A DNA stretch of 29,984 nucleotides, from positions 114,888-144,871 of the forward strand of contig VHZZ01000045.1 of NCBI GenBank assembly GCA_009801015.1, read 5' to 3'. Each line of letters opens with the position of its first letter. Position 1 is the first letter of the stretch. Source of the DNA: Silene noctiflora (Eukaryota; Streptophyta; Magnoliopsida; Caryophyllales; Caryophyllaceae). This document shows, one piece after another, positions 16,491-26,360 of the stretch. The notes under the pieces were generated by a model. It worked only from the letters and a program-made list of their open reading frames with translations. It was not told the DNA's origin and made no database searches. The position numbers and the translations under genes are program-made.

Positions 16491-19400
16491 ATGGTTGGTA
16501 CAAGAGGAAAGGGGCCCAAATCAAAATCCAGAGACCTTGCTTTTGTGCCTGATGAACCCGAGCCTTTGCAAATCATGATTTCAGAAGCAGCTGAGGGTTC
16601 TCTTAGCGAGGAAGAAAAAGTTGAAGTTTTCTATAGTGAGGCTGTTCCTTTACAAGTTGATGAGGAACAATTGATGGACGATGGGCATGCCATTGGATAT
16701 GAGATTAATGATGGAAATGTGACGGTTCTTACAAGTTTAGATGGAGAAGACAAATTGGAGGACGTAAGTGATGGAGGTAATGCAATTACTAACATAGAGG
16801 TTGACTACTGTCTCGAGAGAACCAATGAAAATGAGACAGAGGCATACATGACTGTTGGAGGTGATGCAGTTCTTAATGTGGATGTTAAAGGCAGTAACGA
16901 GGGAACAAATGCAGAGGAGCCAGGGGAAAATGAAAACTTATGTACTGGGGAAGAAGAAAAGGGACCTGACGTAAATGCATGTGTGACAAATACTGATGAA
17001 GGATTGGCTGCTTCTGAACATGTGCTTCTGCACAATGACAAAGAAGCAAATGAGCTGATTGCTCGTGCCCAAAATGAGGGAGATGAATTTATCAAAGAAA
17101 ATGCAAGCCCTACTAATGAGGTCATAGCTGCTACTGAAAAAGTGACTCAACCAAAGAAAAAAATTATTAGGAGAAAATTGATCAAGAAGAACATATCACT
17201 AGGCAATGTTCCTGTTAACTCTTCTGCCGAAAATGGGGGAGATGAGCCTATCAAAGAAGACGTAAGCCTTGCTAATGAAGTCATAGCTGCTGCTGAAAAA
17301 ATGATTCAACCAAAGAAGAAAATTATAAGAAAAAAATTGATCAGGAAGAATATAGCACTAGGCAATGTGCCTGTTAGCTCTCCTGCCGAAAATGGGGGAG
17401 ATGTGCTTGTTAGCTCTCCTGCCAAAAATGGGGGAGATGAGTCTATCAAAGAAGATGTGAGCCCTGCTAATGAAGTCATAGCTGCTGCTGAAAAAATGAT
17501 TCAACCAAAGAAGAAAATTATAAGGAAAAAATTGATCAAGAAGAATACATCACTAGGCAATGTGCCTGTTAGCTGTCCTGCCGAAAATGGGGGAGATGAG
17601 TCTATCAAAGAAGATGAAAGCGTTGGTAATGAAGTCATAGCTGCTGCTGAAGAAGTGCTTCAACCAAAGAAAAAAATTGTAAGGAAGTTGATTAGGAAGA
17701 GAATATCACTAGGCAATGTGACTGCCGTTAATGAAGCTAAGCTGCAACTCTCTGCTGTTAACGAGGGATCTGGTGTACCGTGTGAGGCAGGCACATCAGC
17801 TGAAGTCAATGTACCATGTTTGGAAAATAATGACACATCAGGTGAAGTAGGCAGAGAAGGCAAAATTGAGAATTTAAAGAACGAAGAGACAGTGGAAGGA
17901 AAACCAATAGTTAAGATCAATAAGAAATTGAACAGAATCAGGAAAAAGAAACTACAGGGCCAACCTGGTATGCAGACAGCCATTGCTGAGCAGCAGCCTA
18001 AGCTTGAACCCACAAATGATGATCCCACAAGTAAAGAGAATCAACCTATTGAGCACGAAACTAAGAATGAAGAGGCGGTAAAGTCTAAACCCAGGCTTAG
18101 CCGCTCACAGAAGAGGAAAAATAGAAAGGCAGTGGATGAAAACACCCAGAATGTGAATGCCGAGGACGTAGATAGGTCGGGTTCTTCCAAAAAAATCAAG
18201 TTGCCAAAGAAAGTTGATGGTATGGGCATGATCTTTATGTGCAATTCTGAAACAAAAAAGGATTGCTATAAGTATAAAGTTTTTGGGCTACCCGCTGCCA
18301 AGAAAGATATTGTGTCAAAAATTTACAAAGGCATGAGACTTTTTTTGTTTGATATTGATCTCAAAATGTTGTATGGAATATACAAAGCTGCTGGCCCAGG
18401 GAGTTATAATGTTGAGCCCAGGGCATTCAAGTCACAATATCCTTCTCAGGTTAGTCTTTTCTATCCAAAGATTTAACAATCTTCAACGATGCAACAAGTC
18501 TTACATCCTTAAATAAGAACGATGCAATTGACAGTTGTATCATGCATGTACTGAAAGCACACTTGCCTGTGATTATGCATAGGATACTAGGATGTATGTT
18601 TATTACAACTGCTTGTTTTTAGCTTGTCAGTATGTTGCACTGTGGCATTCGCAGATCCTGGATTAGTCTTGGGAAATCTTACCTATTGCATGGACTTTTA
18701 AATATGGACCAGAAGTTTCTTCTGGTATACCTCTTGCATGTCAAACAGCTCACCAATCTGCGGTATTAACTGTGTATTTGTGTAAAGGATTGGCAATTTA
18801 TGTTGCACGAATCTGTCAATAGATAAACACAGAAAGTCAACATGGTTCTGGAAATCTAATGGGTGGGGTACTCTGCATGGTGATGGTTGAGACTTGAGAA
18901 TATTGAGAGGAGGCATTTGGGTTTGCGGTTTTTGGTTCTGTCCCGAGCCTTGGTTGCTTGGTCTTCTTACCTCATGATATGACACGTGGCAAGCTTACTT
19001 AGGCCAATGACATTATATTATTTGAGTGATGGTGGTGATTACTTTTAAGGATAGGGGCCTATTCGTCAGCTAGTTTATGAGAGTTTGGTATCAAGATATG
19101 GCTTGCAGTATATAGATTGGATATTAACTTTACAGAGCACGTGTAAATTCGGTTTAGCCCTGGGCCATGGAAAAGGCAAAGCTACAGAGCCTTTTATGTT
19201 TGGCAACCCCAAAAAAACTGAAAAAAAGTCTAATTTTGAACTTTGCCTCTGACAGGTCCGTTTTACTATTCTCGAAGATTGCTTGCCCATAGCAGAGGAG
19301 AAGTTCAAGAAGGTCATCAAGGAAAATTACTTTACGAAAAACAAGTTCGATTGCCAGCTGACCAGTGAGCAGGTTTGATTTCATCACTTCTCCTGCCTTC

Positions 19401-20696
19401 ATGTTGAAGGGTTTGTTTTGAGTGGTTGATTCCACAAAACTTATATACCATCCCTCTAACCATATTATTAGATTAGATGAGGAGATGCTTGGTAAACAAT
19501 ACTTACTTTGTTCGGTCCATTTCATTACATTTCTCAAAATATGTGAGAGAGAATTTGATTAATGCAGTGAAATACTTGAACTGATGGAGTATCTATTTTC
19601 AAAATTTGTACCTATTAAAATTGTCAGAATACTTCTACCTTTTCGGAACATGTATTCCGCACGTCCTATAAAATTATGTTTTGGGTGGAGAAAAAAAGAC
19701 ATTGTGAAGATCAGCCATGTATTATCTTCCCCTCCTAAAAGTTAATTCTTTGGAAATTTGTCTTATCTGAGGAGCCAAAGAAATTTTCAGATAGAAGAAA
19801 ATTTGTAATAGGTAGGAGTTTTATTAAATTACTCTTAAATGAGAAACGGATAAGTAGGTTTAGGGCTTCGTCTCACATATGTGACTTTTATCATACAAGG
19901 TTCACTGAACTGATTTGGAACTTTGTTGACTTCTCTATCGAAATCATTTGGCCAACAACAGGTCAAAAACTTGTGCAAGCTTTTCCATGAGGCCAACAAA
20001 AGATCAGAATCCAAGCTTGGGGGTCGAAGTCAGAGAGCTGTTGCGCCTTCGTCCTCCCGAGTAGACAGGAAAAGGAAATGGGAAGAAGATAGCAGCAAAA
20101 GAGTAGGCCTGGGTCCTAGTTCATCACGTGGCCAGGAAAGGAGGAGAAAAGTTCAGGAACCAGTTAGGCATGTTCACATGATCAGAGGTCAGGAGACAAG
20201 ATACGCTCCAGTGGTCAGAGTCCAGGAGGAAATGAGGAGTGCTGTTGTTGTCCGGGGTCAGGAACAACTAAGGCTTGCTCCCAGGGTCACTGACGAAAGG
20301 TATCGTCATCCCGTAGTCGTTTATGACCGTGAATCTTACCGGCCACCTGTGGCACCATCATCACTGTATCAGCCTATCAGAGGAGAAGATCCTCCTCGCA
20401 CTAGAGTTTACACTTACGAGAGAGACCCGGGAGTTGATACTTACCGGAGAGATTCCACTATGGGTTATCGAGATCCTGGGATTTCAGCTCCTCGGGATTC
20501 GAGACATTATCCTGAACGCCCCACTCTTCATGACCCATACACGACATACCGGGAACCCCTCGGGTACCGTGAGCCAGCATATGTGGCTGAACCGAGGCAA
20601 GATCCTTATAATTATTCTCTGGCTGGGGGACGGTACTCTGAGTATTATAGATCTGATGATAATCGTCCTCCCGTGCCCTTGCATCGCAGGTACTAA
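16491..20696 (+). CDS. DCD-domain protein with Lys-rich repeats, 936 aa
   Basis: Exons 16491-18449, 19256-19372 and 19962-20696 join in frame at GT/AG sites, both in phase 0. Residues about 576-705 form a DCD (development and cell death) domain: GMIFMCN, FLFDIDLKMLYGIYKA, the exon 1/2 junction YPSQ-VRFTI, and LTSEQ-VKNLCKLFHEA. DCD proteins are plant-specific and linked to stress, ER-stress and hypersensitive cell death; the domain is thought to bind protein or RNA partners. The N-terminal part is acidic, then comes a four-fold 53-residue repeat (197-about 412) with QPKKKIIRKKLIKKN, and Lys/Arg clusters that could be nuclear localisation signals. The C-terminal 230 residues are rich in Arg, Tyr and Pro (RGQE, YRDPG, YREP words) and look disordered, RNA-binding-like. 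The start Met follows an acceptor site ending at 16484. The specific function is unknown. Confidence 0.92.
17079..17727 (+). repeat. In-frame 159-bp coding minisatellite, four units
   Basis: Units start at 17079, 17238, 17433 and 17592. The spacing is 159, 195 and 159 bases; the 195 equals 159 plus a 36-base insertion that itself repeats the last 12 codons of unit 2 (VSSPAENGGD-type). Each unit encodes 53 residues with the core NEVIAAAEKMIQPKKKIIRK and SLGNVPV. Confidence 0.95.
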
Positions 20697-20810
20697 GAGC
20701 CTAAGAGGAAACGTTTGACGATGTAAACATGTCAATCTTAAGCTTTAATGTTTATGAATGTTTCTGTAACATAGATTAAAATATTTCTAATTTTCAATGC
20801 AAATAATTGC

Positions 20811-20834
20811 TATTTTTTTTTTTTTTTTTTTTTT
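20811..20834. repeat. Poly(T) tract downstream of the DCD gene
   Basis: An uninterrupted run of about 24 T bases about 115 bp after the stop codon. Similar long T runs occur at 24771-24789 and 25581-25611. Their length may be inexact in the assembly. Confidence 0.85.
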
Positions 20835-21088
20835 CTTCGGCACCAGTATAGTAATGTAAACATAATTTGCATGTTTCGTTTCCTGATACTGATACCGCTG
20901 TAATTTATGTGAAGCGATGCACAAAGCCTTGTAACTTATAGCCATTGTAGTTAACAATCACAAAATATGGAAATAACAAGAAAATTTAATTTTATCAACC
21001 GGAAAGTTCGGATTCACCATACAACCACCATAATTATTTCAATTTGAAGCTGTTTCGCTAACACAAGAATCTGCAAATCTCCGATAAC
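20835..21088. other. Intergenic, no gene seen
   Basis: AT-rich spacer after the DCD gene, next to the coding-like remnant on the minus strand. Nothing recognisable. Confidence 0.4.
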
Positions 21089-21238
21089 CTACTGGCTTTG
21101 GACGGTTTCTTCCCTTTTCCCTTTATTGTCCTCCGCGTCAAATTCTGGAAGAGTCGTATGATGATTTCTCCCAATTGAAGACGCGCCAACTCTTGACGGC
21201 ACCTTAATTCTCTTTGGGGGTTTCCGCCGTATATAAGT
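21089..21238 (-). pseudogene. Coding-like remnant, basic C-terminal piece
   Basis: An open frame of about 48 codons ends with TAG at 21089-21091: it begins around IRRKPPKRIKVPSR, continues GASSIGRN, and ends EFDAEDNKGKREETVQSQ. It has the codon and residue look of a C-terminal exon (basic cluster, then acidic). The basic part recalls the KPKQIRRKRKTSQ tail of the MBD gene 2 kb away, but the match is weak. No acceptor is clear, because a repeat of about 336 bp (21239-21574) lies directly upstream. It could be a broken exon or chance. Confidence 0.3.
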
Positions 21239-21574
21239 GGTGTTTCACCTAGCTTTTAAAGTGTTTTTGTAATTGAAAAATTAGAAACTAGGTCAAACAC
21301 TAGAAATTAGGGAGGATTAAAAATGTTTTTAAAAAGCCAAAAGTTGATAACTAACCCTCAAAAGTAGAAGCAGCAAATTGCTACTTCTACTTCTGCTTTT
21401 CACTCTAGTGCCTAAAAAGCCCAAAAAAGTAGTTAGGGCAAACATAAATTTTTATTAAAAAACGTTTTTACTAAAGTTTGGCCAACAATCGAAACTTTTC
21501 CAAAAAGTAACTTTGAAATAAACTCATTTTAAAAAGAAAAAACTCTTTTACATAATCAAGGTCAAACAACACCG
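21239..21574. mobile_element. MITE-like insertion, about 336 bp
   Basis: The left end ggtgtttcacc and the right end gtcaaacaacacc are imperfect inverted copies (GGTGTT-TT-AC). A direct AAGT lies on both sides (21235-21238 and 21575-21578). The interior has imperfect inverted segments (ctacttct/agaagtag). The superfamily is unclear (PIF/Harbinger or hAT). It separates two coding-like pieces on the minus strand. Confidence 0.5.
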
Positions 21575-21577
21575 AAG

Positions 21578-21735
21578 TTAATAACAGCTCTTCTCTTCAG
21601 AACGCAGTAAATTTTTGGCACAGTCCTCAAGAGACTCATATACCTGCACTTCCTCAAACTCCAAATCTTCTAATTGACGCTCTAGTTCCGTCCCTGGCCG
21701 AGAAAACGTCCATGGCTTGATCGAGTGTAACGAAA
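21578..21735 (-). pseudogene. Coding-like exon remnant, acidic
   Basis: After a possible acceptor (CGTATGTAG, exon from 21735) a phase-1 frame of about 52 codons reads VSLHSIKPWTFSRPGTELER then QLEDLEFEEVQVYESLEDCA and KNLLRSEEKSCY with a TAA at 21578. The composition is that of real coding sequence. I do not recognise the family. Its entry phase fits the phase-1 donors of the MBD gene upstream, so it may be an alternative or ancestral 3' exon, or part of an unrelated broken gene. Confidence 0.35.
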
Positions 21736-21808
21736 CTACATACGACAAGAAATGTTGTAGAACATGAAACTAACAACCGATAAAATGAGGGTCGAGGGTC
21801 GTTTTATG

Positions 21809-22693
21809 TAGGCCTGGTCAAAGGTGCGGGTCGACCCGGCTAACCCGGACCCGACCCGCTAGTGGACCCGCCTTGCACCCGGACCCGTCAAACCCGGACA
21901 TGGAACCGGTCCGGCCCGTTTATACCACATGACCGGGTCCGGGTCAGAATTTTTGAACCCGGCCCGTTAGGTGACCCGTCTCAGTAACCCGCCCAACCCG
22001 CCCCCAGACCCGTGGGTCTGACCCGCCCAGGACCCGTGGGTCTGACCCGCCAGACCCGGACTCATTATTAAAAAAAATGGCAAACCGAGAAACATTCATA
22101 TGGAGGTACTTCCACAAAATCTCGGTTTCAAATACAGATAATGAATTCAAGTGTATTTGCAAGGTTTGTGAAATTAATAACATTACTAGAGATTACAAAT
22201 GGAGCATCGATGGAGGCTACGACGTTATGTATCGTCATTTAAAGATGGCCCGTGGCATTACTCGTGATGTATACCGTGATATTTAAATCGAGCCATTTCA
22301 AATTTAAATATCTATTTCCGTCATCATTATGTATGTCAAATAATTATGTAATTTAATTACAAATTTATTGAATGTACGTTATAATTACAAAATACGGAAT
22401 AAAATAAATCTTTCCGATTACGTAAACAATTTCTTATTTTGATTTTTTTTAAACATGGGCTGCCAACATGTACTCGACCCGTCAGACCCGGCACGCCAGA
22501 CCCGCCCAGACCCGGCATTCAACCCGTCTGTTTACCCTTCCGGGTCGGTTCCGGGTTGGCCATCACATGGCCCGGCCCGACCCGTGACGACCCGCCACTA
22601 TACACCGGGCCGTGTCCGGTTCATTAACCAATTAACCCGGCCCGCCCTTGACCCGCACCGGACCCGGACGACCCGCACTAATGACCAGGCCTA
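21809..22693. mobile_element. hAT element with ACCCG arrays and BED-finger remnant, 885 bp
   Basis: Both ends read TAGGCCTGGTCA inward, followed by GTGCGGGTCG after three to four bases. A perfect 8-bp direct repeat GTTTTATG flanks it (21801-21808 and 22694-22701). These are hAT hallmarks. About 230 bp at the left (21829-22065) and 210 bp at the right (22478-22685) are dense ACCCG/CCCGG arrays, very GC-rich against the AT-rich surroundings, and probably are the subterminal transposase-binding repeats. The middle is AT-rich and encodes a short BED-type zinc-finger piece (22077-22286). There is no catalytic domain, so it is non-autonomous. Confidence 0.9.
22077..22286 (+). pseudogene. BED-type zinc-finger fragment of a hAT transposase
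   Basis: The frame of 69 codons has the aromatic start of a BED finger (IWRYFHKI), a Cys pair (CKVC) and a later YRHLK. The second His expected after the HLK segment is missing, and the frame stops right after it. In hAT transposases the BED finger is the N-terminal DNA-binding part, so this is the 5' end of a transposase whose catalytic RNase-H-like part was deleted. Its place in the middle of the hAT element supports this. Confidence 0.6.
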
Positions 22694-22701
22694 GTTTTAT
22701 G

Positions 22702-22922
22702 TATACAACGGTCTTGTTTAAGTTTTTGTGTGATAACATGAGGCATAATTCTCCGCCTATATTCACGAATCACGAGTATCATACAAAATTTAGTAACCAG
22801 AAAATTGGGACTCATAAATTAAAACGGTTTTACACAATTTTAGCGTTTAAAACGTCTTCTACATATATTTGTTACATCCTCTACATCAAACTCTGCAACA
22901 GTCTCATCTGATGTTTACACTT
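22702..22922. other. Downstream flank of the MBD gene
   Basis: AT-rich; probably the 3'UTR and terminator of the minus-strand MBD gene. I see no clear poly(A) signal. Confidence 0.35.
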
Positions 22923-25576
22923 CTACTGCTTCTTCCGCGACTGTTTAGTTTCTTTTCCTTTTTTCGGGATGGGAGCACCGGCTAACTTCAGTTCACAATC
23001 TCCGGCCGCCTCATTGTTCCCATTGCGTTTTCGTCTTTTTGTACTACCACACGCCTGCTGCTCATCTGCATTAGCATTATAAGATTAAGAAACGCGGCCT
23101 ATTTTTTGTAAAACCAGAGACGGTCTCTGAATGCACGACATTATTACATACCCTCGGCTTGTGACGTCTTTCTCTTACGTCTTATTTGCTTGGGCTTCGG
23201 CATGGTCTTGTGCTTTCGACTTGTAGATTGAACAGCAATATGGTTTAGAACATCATCCTTGCATCGGAACTTCTTCCGATCAGGGCTACAGTAGTACTGC
23301 ATCATTTAGAGTATCGGTCATTTATACTGTTCGTATTTAATTTTATGATTAGATACAGAATAAATGATTGGGACGGAGGGAGTAGCCAGTTACCAGATCA
23401 TCGGGATCGTCACGACTGCGTTGAATGGACCAATCTTGTGGAAGCCATTCAGGCCAATTTGGTGTATTGTTTGAATACGAGGTTGAAACATCTTCCCTTA
23501 ATAGTTTTATATCTTCTAAAATATCTACAATGAACAAAATATCTTAATATTCTTATTTATGACAGTCAGAAGCTTGTGATCAGATCGCTCACAACTAATT
23601 CAAATAATGTTAAAACTAGTTTAGATCCCGCGCAATCAATGCGCGGTTTTTATAGAATTTTTATTTTTGTATTACTGAATCATAAATTAATACCTTATTA
23701 ATTTTTCATATTTCACGTAATTATATTCTGATATGAGAAAAAAAATTGAACTTCAAAATTATTCAAGAAAACCGAGTAAAATTAAACTGTAAAATAATAG
23801 TGGTACCTCAATAAATGTTCATTTTCTTGTTATTGTATATTGTTTCAAGAAAAAAAAAATTAAAACTAAAAATTAATCCAAGAGAATTGAGTAATGTGCT
23901 GAAATGAGTTTTTCAAAAAGTATTTTTTATACCACAAAGCTAACGATATAAATTCTCTCAATTTCTTTTNGTCATGAAAGTAATCAAAACGATTTATAGT
24001 TTTGTTTATACATAGTATGAATCAAGTCATTCTTAAATAATAACATCAATTAAAGATTTAATAGTTTCTAGTTTTATATTAGTTATTTATATTTTAATTA
24101 GAATATTATAGTTTAATGTCTAGTGAAAATATATAAATTAATGAAAAGATTAATTTTAATGAAAAAAATTTGTATAATGAAATATATTATAATTATTAAT
24201 TTCCTTATTTAGTAAAAACAATTAAATTATCATAGTTTCCTTATTTAAAAAGATGTTTTTTGGAGGAAAACTTGTGAATTCACCTATTCTTTTAGTATAT
24301 AGGGGAAGTAAAAAGAGTTGTGAGACGTCACATGCAAGGACTTTCTATGATCGTTAAAAATTTTACGTTAAAATTGGAGTTCTTACTCGGTGATACTAAT
24401 TTCAGCATCACCATATGACCTTTGTTAGTTAGTACTCGTATCTAAAGAATTTGTCACGAGTATCAATAAGCTGATAGTTGAAGTCAAATCAATGATTTAA
24501 CGATAATGAAGAAAAGGACAAGAGGGACGACATACTCTTCGTCTTCTTCGATTTTGTCCTAATTTGCTTGCTCGTCTTGTTATAGGACCGATATTTAGTA
24601 ATATATTGAATAACATCTTCCTTGAAGTAAAATCGCTTCCCTTTTGCATTTGAATAAAACTGCAAAATATATTTCAAAATTCCGTTAATTTAAGGGGTAA
24701 AAGAGAAAATAATGCAGAATTCTATTTTTTTTTTATTCTTCAATATTATGTTATTAAGATCTCACAAGGGTTTTTTTTTTTTTTTTTTTCGCCCCCTCGT
24801 CAATTCGTCAAATCTTTAGGTCGAAAGGAGGTATAAATTAAATCGTTTGTAAACCAGACTACCCAATTTCCGACGTTTCATGTTTATATTTTGTGTTACG
24901 CAGTAGGTCTCATGAGAGACCGTCTCTCACTAATTTAATGAGAGACATAATAGAGAAACAAAAAATTCAGTGGGTCCCTCACCCCATCATGTGAGAAGTC
25001 TCTCAATAACGATATTGAGAGACCGTCTCTCCGAAGTTTTTGTGTTACGGGTAAATGTCGGTCACACGGAAAAACAACACAAAGACATGACTCATGGAAA
25101 CCATAATCCAACAACTTTTTAATTAGTTTACATTAAGTATGGTAATACCATGACTTTCTAATTGAAATATAAACGTATCACACAAATTTTCATTTAAGAC
25201 GGAATTAAAGTAACACACAGTAAATGCATGTTTTTGGAGCCCAAAAAAAAAAAAAGAAAAAATCAACGTTTGACTAAAAATATTGCAAATAATATGGTAC
25301 ATAACTGAATTCTCCTACAAATCACAAACAAACAGATCTACAATAATACGCAAATTCTCGTTGAAGACGGACACTATCCGTCACAAGTTGAAGACGGAAA
25401 TTTGGTCCATTTCTCCCCCACTTGCCTTCCACGGTTCCACCTGCCTTATTCTCGTCACAAACAAGACGTTTTGACAATAATAATGCATTTCCTAACAAAC
25501 TCAATTTTTTTTTTTTTTATAGTACGATATTCTTGTATACACGTTGGACCTTACAACATTTTATAATAAACATGCG

Positions 25577-25611
<35 letters not shown>

Positions 25612-25980
25612 CGACCATGTAAAACCTGTAAGTGGGCGAGTTCAGGATTTATAATACGATGTAGCGAAATTATAGAGTACAAATGCATTAGTTTACGGAA
25701 CTGGATTATCGTTATGCTTTCTCCCCTCTCGAATTCAAAACTCAAAACATCGATTTTTACATGTTTTTTCAATAATGGTGTAACACTTGCTACGGAATTT
25801 GATAAGGTAAACAAATGATTGAGACGGAAATCGACTTACCACATTAGAAGAAGGGTCACCAAGATCATCAATATTTTGATGAATACTCCAATCTTGAGGA
25901 AGCCAATCTGGCCACATTTGTTGATTAACATCTAATTTCTGATGGGAATTTTCTCCAACTAATTGCTTGTCTTCAAACAT
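22923..25980 (-). CDS. Protein with two methyl-CpG-binding-domain (MBD) modules, 5 exons
   Basis: Minus-strand exons 25840-25980, 24536-24659, 23394-23524, 23152-23296 and 22923-23065 all have GT donors and AG acceptors and join in one frame to 227 residues ending TAG. Module 1 (about 23-70) reads WPDWLPQDWSIHQN then FYSNAKGKRFYFKEDVIQYI; module 2 (about 112-155) reads WPEWLPQDWSIQRSRDD then YYCSPDRKKFRCKDDVLNHI. This is the plant MBD pattern (WLPxDW, YYxxPxGxKFRS, EVxxYL) of the MBD5/6/7 group, nuclear readers of methylated CpG. Each module is split at the same place by a phase-0 intron and flanked by phase-1 introns. The C-terminus is basic (STKRRKRNG, PKKGKETKQSRKKQ). Module 2 keeps Arg residues and KKFR; module 1 has lost them. 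The first ATG after the putative TATA box is at 25980. Closest in layout to Arabidopsis MBD7 (three modules). Confidence 0.8.
23361..23384. repeat. Stowaway-like end at the donor of MBD intron 3
   Basis: aaatgattgggacggaggga then gta; on the minus strand it starts about 9-10 nt after the splice donor of a 97-bp intron. The other end of that intron has only a weak trace (ataaatga). Confidence 0.7.
23616..24306 (-). mobile_element. Non-autonomous Helitron, 691 bp, minus strand, in MBD intron 2
   Basis: On the minus strand it starts TCCCCTATATACTAAAAGAA and ends with the hairpin CCGCGCATTGATTGCGCGG, then GATCTAAACTAG followed by T. These are Helitron ends, and the 5' end matches that at 3292. 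The base before TC is T rather than A. No Rep/helicase frame. An undetermined base lies at 23970. It fills most of the 1,011-bp second intron of the MBD gene, in the same transcriptional direction. Confidence 0.85.
24901..25040. mobile_element. Small hairpin MITE with 9-bp duplication, 140 bp
   Basis: Flanked by TGTGTTACG at 24892-24900 and 25041-25049. The left end cagtaggtctcatgagagac and the right end gagagaccgtctctccgaag match the family at 10744 and 11034. Internal palindromes GAGAGACCGTCTCTC occur twice. It lies in intron 1 of the MBD gene. A 9-bp duplication suggests a Mutator-like element. Confidence 0.8.
25581..25611. repeat. Long poly(T) tract in MBD intron 1
   Basis: About 31 T bases in a row. 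On the coding (minus) strand this is poly(A). It may mark the tail of a retroposed sequence, but I could not identify a body. Confidence 0.8.
25806..25828. repeat. Stowaway-like end at the donor of MBD intron 1
   Basis: ggtaaacaaatgattgagac then gga; on the minus strand CCGTCTCAATCATTTGTTTA starts about 11 nt inside the GTAAGT donor of exon 1. It is the same terminal sequence as in PGRL intron 1. Confidence 0.7.
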
Positions 25981-26099
25981 TTTGTTAATCGACCAGCAGT
26001 ATTCCCTATCGACAGTCTGACAATCTTCTTCGGGATATTGAAGACGGTTTTTTTAATTTTAAGAGAGACTATATTATTGTGAGAGATAGAAGATGAAGA

Positions 26100-26125
26100 G
26101 AAATTAAGTGAATTGTGTATATAAT
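26100..26125 (-). promoter_or_regulatory. Putative TATA box of the MBD gene
   Basis: On the minus strand ATTATATAC (26117-26125) is followed about 30 nt later by a CT-rich leader, and the next ATG is the start codon at 25980. No earlier ATG occurs in the presumed leader, which supports the chosen start. Confidence 0.5.
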
Positions 26126-26360
26126 TTTGAGTATTTTTAAAAGAGAAAATCATACAAAAAAACTAAAATATTTTTTTTTTGGAGTTTCCTTCTTAAATGG
26201 GTAATTTGTGAGCAAAAAATATGATTCTGGCAAGTCATTCATGGGTAGATTACACAATACTTGCATGAAATATATTAGTCATTAATTTGTGGATATTGGA
26301 TAATTTATTTATTTTATTTTACCGCTGATTTTGCTTAAAACCGTCTTAACTTAAAATTTT
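26126..26360. other. Upstream region of the MBD gene, no gene seen
   Basis: AT-rich presumed promoter sequence, bounded on the far side by the hairpin MITE at 26361. Confidence 0.4.

Noticed and set aside
16805..17150. Antisense open frames within the DCD gene
   Set aside because: They mirror a strongly coding, repeat-containing plus-strand exon and show no domain.
17079..17727. CRISPR-like array (regular repeats)
   Set aside because: The repeats are contiguous, in-frame coding units of 159 bp with no unique spacers, in a plant gene.
18698..19537. Minus-strand frames in DCD introns 1 and 2
   Set aside because: No domain or splice support; they overlap exon 2 of the DCD gene on the other strand.
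23349..23537. A separate small protein gene starting at 23537 on the minus strand (FIVDILEDIKLLRED...)
   Set aside because: The first codon is TTG, not ATG, and a good splice acceptor (TTCATTGTAG) lies just inside; it reads better as exon 3 of the MBD gene.
25551..25814. Minus-strand protein with a poly-Lys run
   Set aside because: The Lys run is the poly(T) tract read backward; the frame lies within MBD intron 1.
22923..25980. Two separate tandem MBD genes
   Set aside because: The donor of exon 2 (24536) and the acceptor of exon 3 (23524) are both phase 1 and join without a stop, and there is no third exon or promoter between the modules, so a single gene is simpler.
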